Shown one piece after another: positions 55,904 to 64,000 of a stretch of DNA of 64,000 bases (its first letter is position 1; each line of letters starts with the position of its first letter). The notes under the pieces are model-generated. The model was not told the DNA's origin, made no database searches, and saw only the letters and a program-made list of their open reading frames with translations. The translations under genes were made by a program, and so were the position numbers. This DNA comes from Albimonas sp041685625 (GTDB lineage: Bacteria > Pseudomonadota > Alphaproteobacteria > Rhodobacterales > Rhodobacteraceae): contig JAWLFJ010000004.1 of the NCBI GenBank assembly GCA_041685625.1, positions 14,296 through 78,295 on the forward strand, given 5' to 3'.

Positions 55904-57127
55904 TCAGCCGCGCCGCAGCGCCAGCGGCAGCACCAGCGCGAGGCCGATCAGTGGCAGCGCGCCCGCCGCCCCGATCGCCAGCGTCGCGCCCCCGGCCTCG
56001 CGCAGCACGCCGCCGAGGAACGGGGCGAGCGCGAAGCTCGCCGCGAAGGGAGCCGCGACGAGGCCGGAGAGCGTGCCGAAGCGCTCCGTCCCCGCCGTCT
56101 CCGCCAGCACCACCGGGCGCAGGATCGTCAGCGCCCCGTAGGCCGAGCCGAGCAGCGCCGCGAACAGCGCCGCCGCGGCGACGCCGTGGCCCAGAAGCAG
56201 CGCCGCGAAGCCCGCCGCCAGCGCCGCGAAGGCCGCCGGCAGCAGCGTCGCCGCCCGCCAGCGCAGCGGCGCCGACAGCAGCAGCAGCCGCCCCGCCACC
56301 TGGCAGGGGCCGACCGCCGCGGCCACCGCCACCGCCGCTTCCGGCCCGAGGCCGCGCGCCGGCAGCAGAGCCAACATATGCGCCGAGACCAGCCCGTGCG
56401 AGCCCGCGACGCAGGCGAAGGCGAGCGCGATGCGCCAGGCGCCGGGCCGGGCCATCTCCGCGCGCCAGCCCGGGCTCGGCGCCTCGGGCGCCGGCGCGCG
56501 CCCGGCGGCCCGCGCCGCCGCGCCGGTCTCCGCCGCGAAGCGCTCCGCCCGCCACGCCCCCCAGCCGAGCAGCGGCGCCGCGGCCAGCGCCGCCACCGCC
56601 GCCATGCCGAGCGCCGCGCCGCGCCAGCCGAAGGCGTCCGCCATCGCCCCGGCCGAGGGGAAGGACAGCGCCGTCGCGAAACCCGCCACCAGCGTCACCG
56701 CGGCGATGGCGCGGCGCGCTCCGCCGCCCAGCACCCGGCCCAGCAGCGCGAAGCAGGGCTCGTAGAGGCAGGTCGCGAAGGCCAGCCCCATCGCCGCCCA
56801 GATCGCCAGGAACCCCGCCGTGCCCTCGACCTGCGAGAGCGCGGCCATCAGCGCCGCGCCGAGCAGCGCCCCTCCCGGCATCAGCCAGGGCGCGAGCCCG
56901 CGGTCGATCGCCCGCCCCGCCCAAGGCGCCGCGAAGGCCGAGACGCCGAGCGCCAGCGAGAGGCCCAGCGCCGGCGGCGGGCCGTCCAGCGCCGCCTCCC
57001 AGCGCGGCAGCAGCGCCGCGAAGACGTAGAACAGCGAGGCCCAGGCCAGCACCTGTCCGACCGCCAGCGCGCCCAGCGCCGTCGCCGGCAGGCGCGGCGT
57101 ATCGGGCGCGGCGGGGACGTCGGTCAT
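55904..57127 (-). CDS. MFS transporter
   Basis: A 407-residue major facilitator with about twelve hydrophobic helices. The loop between helices 2 and 3 reads WAGRAIDRGLAPWLM, in place of the usual GxxxDRxGRR. The family subgroup and substrate are not evident. It is divergent from rpiA (177 nt apart) and co-oriented with sdaA, with which it may be expressed. Confidence 0.87.
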   Translation of the reverse strand: MTDVPAAPDTPRLPATALGALAVGQVLAWASLFYVFAALLPRWEAALDGPPPALGLSLALGVSAFAAPWAGRAIDRGLAPWLMPGGALLGAALMAALSQVEGTAGFLAIWAAMGLAFATCLYEPCFALLGRVLGGGARRAIAAVTLVAGFATALSFPSAGAMADAFGWRGAALGMAAVAALAAAPLLGWGAWRAERFAAETGAAARAAGRAPAPEAPSPGWRAEMARPGAWRIALAFACVAGSHGLVSAHMLALLPARGLGPEAAVAVAAAVGPCQVAGRLLLLSAPLRWRAATLLPAAFAALAAGFAALLLGHGVAAAALFAALLGSAYGALTILRPVVLAETAGTERFGTLSGLVAAPFAASFALAPFLGGVLREAGGATLAIGAAGALPLIGLALVLPLALRRG

Positions 57128-57304
57128 CGGTGCGGGCCTCCGGCGGATCGCGGGCGGCTCCGCCTAGCCGGCTGCGCGCGGCGCGGCAAGCGCCGGGCCG
57201 CCGCGACGGTCGGCCTGTGGCGTCGGACGACGGATCGTTGTAAGCGATGCCGAACGTCGATCCGGGACGGCCCGCGCCGCCCGCCGAACACTGGAGAAGG
57301 CCGC

Positions 57305-58039
57305 ATGGCCGCCGAGCTCGACCGCAGCGAGATCGCCAAGCGCGCCGCCGCCCGCGCGGCGTTGAAGGAGGTCGAGGACGGCATGCGCCTCGGCCTCGGC
57401 ACCGGCTCCACCGCCGCCTGGTTCGTCCGGCTTCTGGGCGAGCGGGTGAAGCGCGACCGCCTCGACGTCACCTGCGTGCCGACCTCGGTGCGCACCGCCC
57501 GCATGGCCGAGAAGGCGGGCCTGCGCCTGACCACGCTCGACGAGGCCGGCTGGCTCGACCTCACGGTCGACGGGGCCGACGAGGTCGACCCGGAGCTCGA
57601 CCTGATCAAGGGCGGCGGCGGCGCGCTCCTCCAGGAGAAGATCGTGGCGACCGCCTCGGACCGCATGATCGTGATCGCCGACCCGACGAAGCGGGTGCGG
57701 ACGCTCGGCGCCTTCCCGCTGCCGGCGGAGATCGTGACCTTCGGCTGGGAGACCACCAAGGCCATCGTCGAGGAGACGCTGGAGGATCTCGACGTCGGCG
57801 GACGGCTGACGACGCTGCGCCTCGACCGGGACGAGCCGTTCCTGACCGATTGCGGCAACTTCGTCATCGACCTGCACCTCAAGCGCATCGGCGACGCCGA
57901 GGAGACGGCGGCGGCGCTGAACATGATCGCCGGCGTGGTGGAGACGGGCCTGTTCGTGGGCGTTGCGGACACCGTGATCGTGGGCCACGGCGACGATCGG
58001 GCCGAGGTCCTGACGCTCGACGACGAAGACGACGACTGA
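57305..58039 (+). CDS. rpiA: Ribose-5-phosphate isomerase A
   Basis: A 244-residue RpiA of the pentose phosphate pathway. Evidence: LGLGTGSTAAWFVRLLGE near 29-46, VDGADEVDPELDLIKGGGGALLQEKIVA with the catalytic Asp, Lys and Glu, and the C-terminal GHGD. The last residues (LDDEDDD) are strongly acidic. ATG 57305 lies behind GGAGAAG. A long hairpin follows the stop. Confidence 0.95.
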   Translation: MAAELDRSEIAKRAAARAALKEVEDGMRLGLGTGSTAAWFVRLLGERVKRDRLDVTCVPTSVRTARMAEKAGLRLTTLDEAGWLDLTVDGADEVDPELDLIKGGGGALLQEKIVATASDRMIVIADPTKRVRTLGAFPLPAEIVTFGWETTKAIVEETLEDLDVGGRLTTLRLDRDEPFLTDCGNFVIDLHLKRIGDAEETAAALNMIAGVVETGLFVGVADTVIVGHGDDRAEVLTLDDEDDD

Positions 58040-58044
58040 GGCCG

Positions 58045-58088
58045 CGCGCGCCCGGCGCGCGGCCCGCGGGCGCCGCGCCGGGCGCGCG
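58045..58088 (+). terminator. 15-bp GC hairpin after rpiA
   Basis: CGCGCGCCCGGCGCG (58045-58059) pairs perfectly with CGCGCCGGGCGCGCG (58074-58088). The 14-nt loop contains a second palindrome (GCCCGCGGGC). It lies 6 nt after the rpiA stop and 21 nt before the gor start. There is no U-tract. It is the longest perfect stem seen in the window. Confidence 0.6.
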
Positions 58089-58109
58089 TCGGCGCACCGG
58101 AGGCGAGGC

Positions 58110-59462
58110 ATGGAGTACGACTACGACCTCTTCGTGATCGGCGGCGGCTCGGGCGGCGTGCGCGCGGCGCGGATGAGCGCGCGCCTCGGCGCCCGCGTCG
58201 CCATCGCCGAGGAGCACCGCTTCGGCGGCACCTGCGTCATCCGCGGCTGCGTGCCGAAGAAGCTGCTGGTCTACGCCTCCGCCTTCCGGGAGCTGTTCGA
58301 GGACGCGGCCGGCTTCGGCTGGACCGTGCCGGAGCCGAACTTCGACTGGGCGACCCTGATCGCCAACAAGGACCGGGAGATCTCCCGCCTCGAAGGGCTC
58401 TACGCCCGCAACCTCGACCTCGCGGGGGTGGAGCTGCACCGCTGCCGCGCCGTCCTCACCGGCCCGAACTCGGTCCGGCTCGAGAGCCACGGCCACGAGG
58501 TCACCGCCCGGCACATCCTGATCGCGACCGGCGGCACGCCCTTCGTGCCGGACTTCCCCGGCTCGCACCACGCCGTCACCTCGAACGAGATGTTCGACCT
58601 GCCGCATCTGCCGGAGCGCGTCGCGGTGATTGGCGGCGGCTACATCGCCTGCGAGTTCGCCGGAATCCTCAACGGCCTCGGCGCCAGGGTGACGCAGGTC
58701 TATCGCGGCCCGCGCGTCCTGCGCGGCTTCGACGCGGAGGTCTGCGACCACGTCCAGGCCGAGATGATCGCCAAGGGGATCGACCTGCGCCTGAACGCCG
58801 ACGTCGAGGCGATCGAGGGCGAGGGGGCCGCCCGCGTCCTGCGCCTGACGGACGGCTCGGAGCTGCCCGTCGATCTGGTGATGATCGCGACGGGGCGCGT
58901 GCCCAACACCCACGGCCTCGGGCTGGAGGCGGCCGGCGTCGCGCTCGGCCCGCGGGGCGAGGTGGTGGTGGACGCGTATTCGGCGACCTCGATTCCCTCG
59001 GTGCACGCCGTCGGCGACGTCACCGACCGCATGACCCTGACCCCGGTCGCGATCCGCGAAGGCGCCGCCTTCGCCGAGACCGTGTTCGGCGGCGCGCCGG
59101 TGAAGGCCGACCATGCGACGGTCGCCACCGCGATCTTCACCCAGCCCGAGATCGGAACGGTCGGCATGACCGAGGCCGAGGCCCGCGCCATGGGGGAGAT
59201 CGAGGTCTACAAGGCCGCCTTCCGCCCTATGATGGCCACCCTTTCGGGCCGGGAGGAGCGGATGTTGACGAAGCTTCTCGTGGCGAAGGAGAGCCGCAAG
59301 GTCCTCGGCTGCCACATCGTCGGCCACGGCGCGGGCGAGATGATCCAGCTCGCCGCGATCGCGCTCAAGATGGGCGCCACCAAGGAGGACTTCGACCGCA
59401 CCGTCGCGGTGCATCCCACCGCCGCGGAGGAACTCGTGACCATGCGCGATCCGGTCGCGTAG
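58110..59462 (+). CDS. gor: Glutathione-disulfide reductase
   Basis: A 450-residue FAD/NADPH disulfide reductase that keeps glutathione reduced. Evidence: the FAD loop GGGSGGVRAARM, the redox-active pair GGTCVIRGCVPKK (Cys42, Cys47), the NADPH loop IGGGYIACEFA, and the C-terminal VGCHIVGHGAGEMI with the HPTAAEE base region. The active-site CVIRGC is the bacterial GR type. GGAGGCG precedes the ATG. It is followed by hflK after 145 nt. Confidence 0.95.
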   Translation: MEYDYDLFVIGGGSGGVRAARMSARLGARVAIAEEHRFGGTCVIRGCVPKKLLVYASAFRELFEDAAGFGWTVPEPNFDWATLIANKDREISRLEGLYARNLDLAGVELHRCRAVLTGPNSVRLESHGHEVTARHILIATGGTPFVPDFPGSHHAVTSNEMFDLPHLPERVAVIGGGYIACEFAGILNGLGARVTQVYRGPRVLRGFDAEVCDHVQAEMIAKGIDLRLNADVEAIEGEGAARVLRLTDGSELPVDLVMIATGRVPNTHGLGLEAAGVALGPRGEVVVDAYSATSIPSVHAVGDVTDRMTLTPVAIREGAAFAETVFGGAPVKADHATVATAIFTQPEIGTVGMTEAEARAMGEIEVYKAAFRPMMATLSGREERMLTKLLVAKESRKVLGCHIVGHGAGEMIQLAAIALKMGATKEDFDRTVAVHPTAAEELVTMRDPVA

Positions 59463-59607
59463 ACCGGCGCGAGGGTTGATCGGCGCCGCGGCACGCCCAA
59501 GTGTGCGGCGGCATACCGGAGACAGGCAGGCCCGGCCGCGGCCCCCGGACCCCCGTCGCAGGGGGGCGGGGCGGCGGCGCCGGGGCGAGGACGGAGAGCG
59601 AGACCAG

Positions 59608-60777
59608 ATGCCCTTCAACAACGAATCGGGCGGCCCCTGGGGCGGCGGACGTAAAGGCTCCGGCGGCGGGGGGGGCGGCGACGGCCGCGGCCCCTGGGGC
59701 GGCGGCGGGGGCGGCCCGGGCGGCCCCGGCGGTCAGGGCCCGGACATCGACGAACTCCTGCGTCAGGGCCGCGACCGGCTGAAGTCGATCTTCGGCGGCG
59801 GCGGCGGCGGGGGGGGCGGAGGCTCCGGCCTGCCGGAGGGCTTCGGCCGCGGCGGCTGGGCGATCCTCGGCATCGGCGTGGCGGTGGCTTGGCTCGCGGC
59901 CTCCGTCTACACCGTCGCGCCCGAGGAACGCTCGGTCGAGCTGACCTTCGGCGAGTTCTCCTCGATCGGCGAGCCGGGCCTCAACATCGCCTGGTGGCCG
60001 ATCCAGACGCACGAGACCCTGCCGGTCACGCGCGAGAACGTCATCGACATCGGCGAGGGGCGCACCGGCTTCAGCGCCGGCCGGCGCACCGACGCGGGCC
60101 TGATCCTGACCGGCGACGAGAACATCATCGACGTCGACTACCAGGTGGTCTGGAACATCGCCGATCCGGCGCGGTTCCTCTTCAACATCGCCGAGCCCGA
60201 CGCCACCATCCGCGCCGTCTCCGAGGCCGCCATGCGCGAGGTCATCGGCCGCTCGCAGCTCGGCCCGCTGCTCAACCGCGACCGCGCCCTAGTCAGCCAG
60301 CAGGTGCGCGACCTGATCCAGGAGACGCTGGTCAGCTACGAGGCCGGCGTCAACGTCATCCGCGTCAACTTCGACAAGGCCGACCCGCCCGAGGAGGTGA
60401 TCGACGCCTTCCGCGACGTGCAGGCCGCCGCGCAGGATCGCCTCCGCCTCGAGAACCAGGCCGAGGCCTTCGCCAACCGCCGCCTCGCCGAGGCCCGCGG
60501 TCAGAGCGCCGAACTCGTGCAGGAGGCCGAAGGCTACGCCGCGCGCATCGTCAACGAGGCCGAAGGCGAGGCGGCGCGCTTCATCTCGATCTACGACGAA
60601 TACGTCAACGCGCCGGACGTCACGCGCAAGCGCCTCTATCTCGAGACGATGGAGCGCGTCCTCGGCAACGTCGACAAGATCATCATCGACCAGAACATCT
60701 CGTCCGGCGGAGACGGCGGGCAGGGCGTCGTGCCCTATCTTCCGCTGAACGAGCTGCGCCGCCAGGGGGGCAACTGA
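59608..60777 (+). CDS. hflK: HflK, SPFH/band-7 membrane protein
   Basis: A 389-residue HflK, the partner of HflC in the complex that modulates FtsH. The first 80 residues are extremely Gly-rich, with two GGGGGG blocks. One transmembrane segment follows (about 83-103), then a band-7/SPFH domain with AEERSVEL-type TVAPEERSVELTFGEF and a coiled-coil C-terminus. ATG 59608 was chosen; the frame's earlier start adds shadow sequence. It overlaps nothing but ends 3 nt before hflC. Confidence 0.95.
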   Translation: MPFNNESGGPWGGGRKGSGGGGGGDGRGPWGGGGGGPGGPGGQGPDIDELLRQGRDRLKSIFGGGGGGGGGGSGLPEGFGRGGWAILGIGVAVAWLAASVYTVAPEERSVELTFGEFSSIGEPGLNIAWWPIQTHETLPVTRENVIDIGEGRTGFSAGRRTDAGLILTGDENIIDVDYQVVWNIADPARFLFNIAEPDATIRAVSEAAMREVIGRSQLGPLLNRDRALVSQQVRDLIQETLVSYEAGVNVIRVNFDKADPPEEVIDAFRDVQAAAQDRLRLENQAEAFANRRLAEARGQSAELVQEAEGYAARIVNEAEGEAARFISIYDEYVNAPDVTRKRLYLETMERVLGNVDKIIIDQNISSGGDGGQGVVPYLPLNELRRQGGN

Positions 60778-60780
60778 GCC

Positions 60781-61680
60781 ATGACCAATCTTAAGCGCGT
60801 CCCCATCATCCTCGCCGGCCTCGCCGTCGTCCTCTTCGTGCTGGTGCAGTCGATCTTCATCGTCGACGAGCGCAAGCAGGCCCTGAAGCTTCAGTTCGGC
60901 CAGATCGTCGGCAGGGAGGACGGCTATCGGGAGCCCGGGCTCTACTTCAAGATCCCGCTGATCCAGAGCGTCGTCTTCTACGAGAAGCGCATCCTGCCGC
61001 TCGAGACCACCGAACTCGAGGTGACGCCCCTCGACGACCGCCGCCTCGTCATGGACGCCTTCGCGCGCTGGCGCATCGTCGAGCCGCGGACCTTCCGCCA
61101 GGCGGTCAGCAACGAGGCCGCGGCGATTCCGCGTCTGCAGTCGATCCTCAACGCCTCGCTCCGCGCCGTGCTGGGCGAGGTCACCTCGGACGACATCCTC
61201 TCCGAAAGCCGCGGCCAGCTGATGACCGACATCCGCGACCGCTCGCGGGAGGAGGCGCGCTCGCTCGGCGTCGACATGGTCGACGTGCGCATCCGCCGCG
61301 CCGACCTGCCGCAGCAGAACCTGCAGGCCACCTACGAGCGCATGCAGGCCGAGCGTGAGCGCGAGGCCGCCGACGAGCGCGCCCGCGGCGAGGAGGCGGC
61401 GCAGCGCATCCGCGCCAACGCCGACCGGCAGGCGATCGAGCTGGTCTCCGAGTCGCAGCGCGAAGCGGAGATCATCCGCGGCGGCGCCGACGCGGAACGG
61501 AACGCCGTGTTCGCATCGGCCTTCGGGCGGGACGAGGAGTTCTTCGCCTTCTACCGCTCGCTGCGGGCTTACGAGGTGTCGATGAAGGCCGAGAATTCGA
61601 GCCTCGTCATCACGCCCGAGAGCGAATTCTTCGAATACCTGACCAACGGCTCCGGCGTGAACACGACACCGGACGATTGA
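60781..61680 (+). CDS. hflC: HflC, SPFH/band-7 membrane protein
   Basis: A 299-residue HflC with an N-terminal membrane segment (about 8-27), FIVDERKQALKLQFGQIV, an SPFH domain, and a coiled-coil rich in Arg/Ala/Glu. The conserved GRDEEFFAFYRSLRAYE lies near the C-terminus. It forms the HflKC cage around FtsH. It starts 3 nt after hflK, and the small DUF2065 gene follows 13 nt later. Confidence 0.96.
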   Translation: MTNLKRVPIILAGLAVVLFVLVQSIFIVDERKQALKLQFGQIVGREDGYREPGLYFKIPLIQSVVFYEKRILPLETTELEVTPLDDRRLVMDAFARWRIVEPRTFRQAVSNEAAAIPRLQSILNASLRAVLGEVTSDDILSESRGQLMTDIRDRSREEARSLGVDMVDVRIRRADLPQQNLQATYERMQAEREREAADERARGEEAAQRIRANADRQAIELVSESQREAEIIRGGADAERNAVFASAFGRDEEFFAFYRSLRAYEVSMKAENSSLVITPESEFFEYLTNGSGVNTTPDD

Positions 61681-61693
61681 GGCGGAGGCCGGC

Positions 61694-61876
61694 GTGAGCG
61701 ACCTGCTCTTCGCCGCGGGGGCCGTGCTGGCGGTGGAGGGGTTCCTCCTCGCCCTCGCCCCCGACCGAATGCGGCGGCTGCTCGAGACGATGGACGAGAT
61801 CGGACCCGAGCGGCTGCGCTACTTCGGTCTCGCCGCGGCGGCGGTCGGGGTGGCGCTGATCGCCCTGACCCGATGA
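61694..61876 (+). CDS. DUF2065 small membrane protein
   Basis: A 60-residue protein with two hydrophobic helices (about 2-20 and 43-58) and a basic loop PDRMRRLLETMDEIGPERLR between them, as in the DUF2065 family that regularly follows hflC. The start is GTG 61694 after GGCGGAGG. Function unknown; the conserved position between hflC and the Do protease suggests a link to membrane quality control. Confidence 0.87.
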   Translation: MSDLLFAAGAVLAVEGFLLALAPDRMRRLLETMDEIGPERLRYFGLAAAAVGVALIALTR

Positions 61877-61960
61877 TCCGCCGCGGCCCCCGGCGGCGTC
61901 CCTGACGCAGGCGTGGTCGGCGGGGGCGCCCCGCGCGCACCCCGGGGGGGGGGGGGTTGA

Positions 61961-61970
61961 NNNNNNNNNN
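61961..61970. other. Assembly gap (10 N)
   Basis: Ten unknown bases follow a run of thirteen G. Contigs were probably joined here, so the true gap length and the sequence between the DUF2065 gene and the protease are uncertain. Confidence 0.98.
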
Positions 61971-62100
61971 CGCCGGGCGAGCCCGGCGATCACGCGGGGG
62001 GGGGCGGTTTAACGACGGACCGGCCCACCCTATCTCTGCCTCCAGCGGCCCCCGCCCCGGGGCTCCACCCGGACGACGGATCCAAGGAGGACCCACCCCG

Positions 62101-63576
62101 ATGACGCTTCGTCCCACGCTCTCCCGCACGCCTCCGGCGCTCGCGCTGGTCGCGGCCGCCTGCCTGGCGACGTTCGCCGCGGCGCCGGCCCCGACCGCGG
62201 CGCAGCCGGCCGGCGCGCCCGGCAGCTTCGCCGACCTCGCCGAGCGGCTGAGCCCCGCCGTGGTCAACATCTCCACCACCTCGACGGTGACGGCGCCGGA
62301 CCGCCCGCGCGGCCCGCAGCTGCCGCCGAACTCGCCGTTCCGCGACCTGTTCCCGGATCTCTTCGACGACGACGGCGGCGGCGGCCCCCGGGGCCCGGCG
62401 CGGCCGCGCTCGTCGCTCGGCTCGGGCTTCGTGATCTCGGCCGACGGCTATCTCGTGACCAACAACCACGTCATCGACGGCGCCGACGAGATCAAGGCGA
62501 ACTTCGCCGACGGCACCTCGCTCGACGCCGAACTGATCGGCACCGACCCCCAGACCGACATCGCGCTCCTGAAGATCGAGCCGGAGGGCGATCTGCCCTA
62601 CGTCTCCTTCGGCGATTCCGACGCTGCGCGCGTCGGCGACTGGGTTCTGGCCATCGGCAACCCGTTCGGCCTCGGCGGCTCGGTCTCGGCCGGCATCATC
62701 TCGGCGCGCAACCGCGACATCAACGCCGGGCCCTACGACGACTTCCTGCAGACCGACGCCGCCATCAATCGCGGCAACTCCGGCGGGCCGCTGTTCGACA
62801 TGGACGGCGACGTGGTCGGCGTGAACACGGCGATCATCTCCCCCACGGGCGGCTCCATCGGCATCGGCTTCGCGGTGCCGGCGACCATCGCCGCGAGCGT
62901 GATCGATCAGCTGCGCGAGTTCGGCGAGACGCGCCGCGGCTGGCTCGGCGTGCAGATCCAGCAGGTGACGCCGGAGATCGCGGAGAGCCTCGATCTCGAC
63001 GAGCCCGCCGGCGCGTTGGTGGCCGGCGTGGTCGAGGACGGCCCGGCCGAGGCGTCCGGGCTCGAGGTCGGCGACCTGATCCTGCGCTTCGACGGCCGGG
63101 AGGTCGAGCAGATGCGCGATCTGCCCCGCATGGTCGCCGAGACCGAGGTCGGCAAGGCGGTTCCGGTCGAGGTGCTGCGTCAGGGCGAGGTGGAGACCCT
63201 GACGGTCGAGCTCGGCCGCCTCGAGGAGGCCTCGCCGATGATCGACGCCTCGGTGGAGACCGAGCCCGACGCCGGGGAGTCGCAGGCGCTCGGCATGACC
63301 CTCTCGGCGCTGACCGCGTCGAAGCGCGAAGCGCTCGGCCTCGAGGAGGCGGTCGAGGGCGTGCTGATCGAGGGGGTAGATCCCCAGGGGCCCGCCGCCG
63401 CCAAGGGCCTGCGCCCCGGCGACGTGATCGAGAAGGTCGCGCAGGAGACGGTGAGCAGCCCCGAGGCGGTGCTCGAAAAGGTCGAGAGTGCGCGGGAGAA
63501 CGGCCGCAAGTCGATCCTGCTGCTGGTCCGCAGCGGCGGCGACCTGCGCTTCGTCGCCGTCTCGATCGAGGACTGA
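62101..63576 (+). CDS. degP: Do-family periplasmic serine endopeptidase (DegP/DegQ-like)
   Basis: A 491-residue periplasmic protease/chaperone. A signal peptide covers about 1-34 (ends APTAAQ). The catalytic triad is His123 (NNHVID), Asp153 (TDIALLKI) and Ser227 (GNSGGPL). Two PDZ domains (about 285-375 and 395-490) follow. A Gly/Asp/Pro-rich flexible loop (about 86-103) lies before the protease core. AAGGAGG precedes the ATG. It is the last gene of the hflK-hflC series and likely under envelope-stress control. Confidence 0.95.
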   Translation: MTLRPTLSRTPPALALVAAACLATFAAAPAPTAAQPAGAPGSFADLAERLSPAVVNISTTSTVTAPDRPRGPQLPPNSPFRDLFPDLFDDDGGGGPRGPARPRSSLGSGFVISADGYLVTNNHVIDGADEIKANFADGTSLDAELIGTDPQTDIALLKIEPEGDLPYVSFGDSDAARVGDWVLAIGNPFGLGGSVSAGIISARNRDINAGPYDDFLQTDAAINRGNSGGPLFDMDGDVVGVNTAIISPTGGSIGIGFAVPATIAASVIDQLREFGETRRGWLGVQIQQVTPEIAESLDLDEPAGALVAGVVEDGPAEASGLEVGDLILRFDGREVEQMRDLPRMVAETEVGKAVPVEVLRQGEVETLTVELGRLEEASPMIDASVETEPDAGESQALGMTLSALTASKREALGLEEAVEGVLIEGVDPQGPAAAKGLRPGDVIEKVAQETVSSPEAVLEKVESARENGRKSILLLVRSGGDLRFVAVSIED

Positions 63577-63803
63577 CCGGGGCGGCGTGGCTCGCGCCCG
63601 CTCCGACGATCCGAGGCGCCATGACGCCGACGGCCCGTTCCGGCTTCTCGCCGGGGCGGGCCTTTCGCGTTCGGCCTCGGCGGCGCGCGTGCCGTGGGCG
63701 CGCCGGCCTTCGGCGGATCGGCCCCCACCGGCGCGATCAGTACGGCAAGGCCGATTCGTCGGCCGCGCCGGCCGTTCGGCGAGCGGGCCGCGTGCCGCCG
63801 ATC
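63577..63803. other. Intergenic stretch before the insertion element
   Basis: About 230 nt between the protease and the IS66 end. It contains the protease terminator and no supported gene. Confidence 0.6.
63632..63665 (+). terminator. Terminator after the Do protease
   Basis: GGCCCG pairs with CGGGCC, with an inner CCGG/CCGG pair, and the stem is followed by TTTCGCGTT, 56 nt after the stop codon. Confidence 0.65.
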
Positions 63804-64000
63804 GTAAGCGCTCGCTGAGCGCCCTCGTTGCTTGAGGGGTCGCGCCATCCGAGATGACGCCCGTCACGATGGAGGCGTCGGATGGATACGGATGTACGAA
63901 CTTACGCGACGTCTCACGGTCGCGACGAAGGATACGCCGGGCGCATCGAGGTCGTGACGGGCCCGACCGGTCGTCGGCGGTGGCCGGATCACGTGAAGGC
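63804..64000 (+). mobile_element. Left end of an IS66-family insertion sequence (truncated by window edge)
   Basis: The element appears to begin at GTAAGCG (63804), the terminal inverted-repeat start of IS66-type elements. The flanking CGCCGATC (63796-63803) would be one copy of the 8-bp target duplication this family makes; the second copy lies outside the window. A tnpA reading frame opens at 63882. The GC-rich character of the flanks changes little, so this may be a resident element. Confidence 0.7.
63882..64000 (+). CDS. tnpA: IS66-family accessory protein TnpA, N-terminal part only
   Basis: The first 39 codons are visible. After about 20 variable residues comes GRIEVVTGPTGRRRWPDHVK, the pattern that opens the helix-turn-helix of IS66/IS911-type OrfA proteins (RRRW followed by a DEEK-like segment). 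The gene runs off the right edge. A weak ribosome binding site (GGAGG at 63870) is present. TnpA accompanies TnpB and TnpC in full-length IS66 elements. Confidence 0.7.
   Translation, partial: MDTDVRTYATSHGRDEGYAGRIEVVTGPTGRRRWPDHVK

Overview
This is a very GC-rich chromosomal segment of an alphaproteobacterium. The best fit is a marine or saline member of the Rhodobacterales or a relative. The evidence is the block rpsB-tsf-pyrH-frr-uppS-cdsA-dxr-rseP, the hflK-hflC-DUF2065-Do protease block, a DUF2852 protein, an arginyl/leucyl-transferase of the Bpt type, and a cupin that matches the DMSP lyase DddL. No tRNA, rRNA, CRISPR array or prophage was seen. One mobile element, the left end of an IS66-type insertion, runs off the right edge.

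Layout. 1-2943 (+): a 5'-truncated DapA-like aldolase, a hydantoinase-type amidohydrolase and an Asp/Glu/hydantoin racemase, tightly packed. 2946-8438 (-) and 8538-10495 (+): a divergent lipid or hydroxy-acid catabolism module. The minus arm is SDR, MaoC hydratase, ACAD10/11-type kinase, SDR and FAD oxidoreductase, all overlapping by 4 nt, followed by a patatin. The plus arm is a TetR regulator overlapping an acyl-CoA dehydrogenase. A 16-bp inverted repeat sits between the arms, and an acyl-CoA synthetase follows. 12.6-25 kb: mixed accessory genes, including a membrane-fusion protein with a small membrane partner, a HAD hydrolase, an MDR oxidoreductase, a second patatin, nitronate monooxygenase, a GlsB-like stress protein with an EcfG-type promoter, a GT83-like glycosyltransferase, a DUF2254 protein, an SDR, and a matrixin-RTX protease.

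25-31.6 kb: ilvN and ilvB are split by a GFA / adenylate cyclase-TPR / GFA insert. In front of ilvB lies a full attenuation leader (promoter, 14-codon peptide rich in Val/Ile, U-tract terminator). 30.7-33.4 kb: psuK-psuG-miaA, coupled by stop/start overlaps. 33.4-41.6 kb: the translation, envelope and isoprenoid block, with a structured rpsB leader. 41.6-50 kb (-): hisN-type phosphatase, XRE regulator, typA, metA, a P-loop ATPase, ppa, a lipoprotein, an EamA transporter and aroQ. 49.8-50.2 kb: a possible gene remnant. 50.2-57 kb (-): dddL, bpt, a DUF2852 protein, a TetR, ppk2, sdaA and an MFS transporter. 57.3-63.6 kb (+): rpiA, gor, hflK, hflC, a DUF2065 protein and a Do protease, with a 10-N assembly gap at 61961-61970. 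63.8 kb to the end: the IS66 left end with the start of tnpA.

How the genes work together. The 4-10.5 kb module has the gene set expected for CoA-linked breakdown of hydroxylated acids: kinase, acyl-CoA dehydrogenase, hydratase and two dehydrogenases under one divergent regulator. The ilv leader points to branched-chain amino acid feedback on acetolactate synthase. DddL would release DMS and acrylate from DMSP. Everything here comes from reading the sequence; no database search was run.
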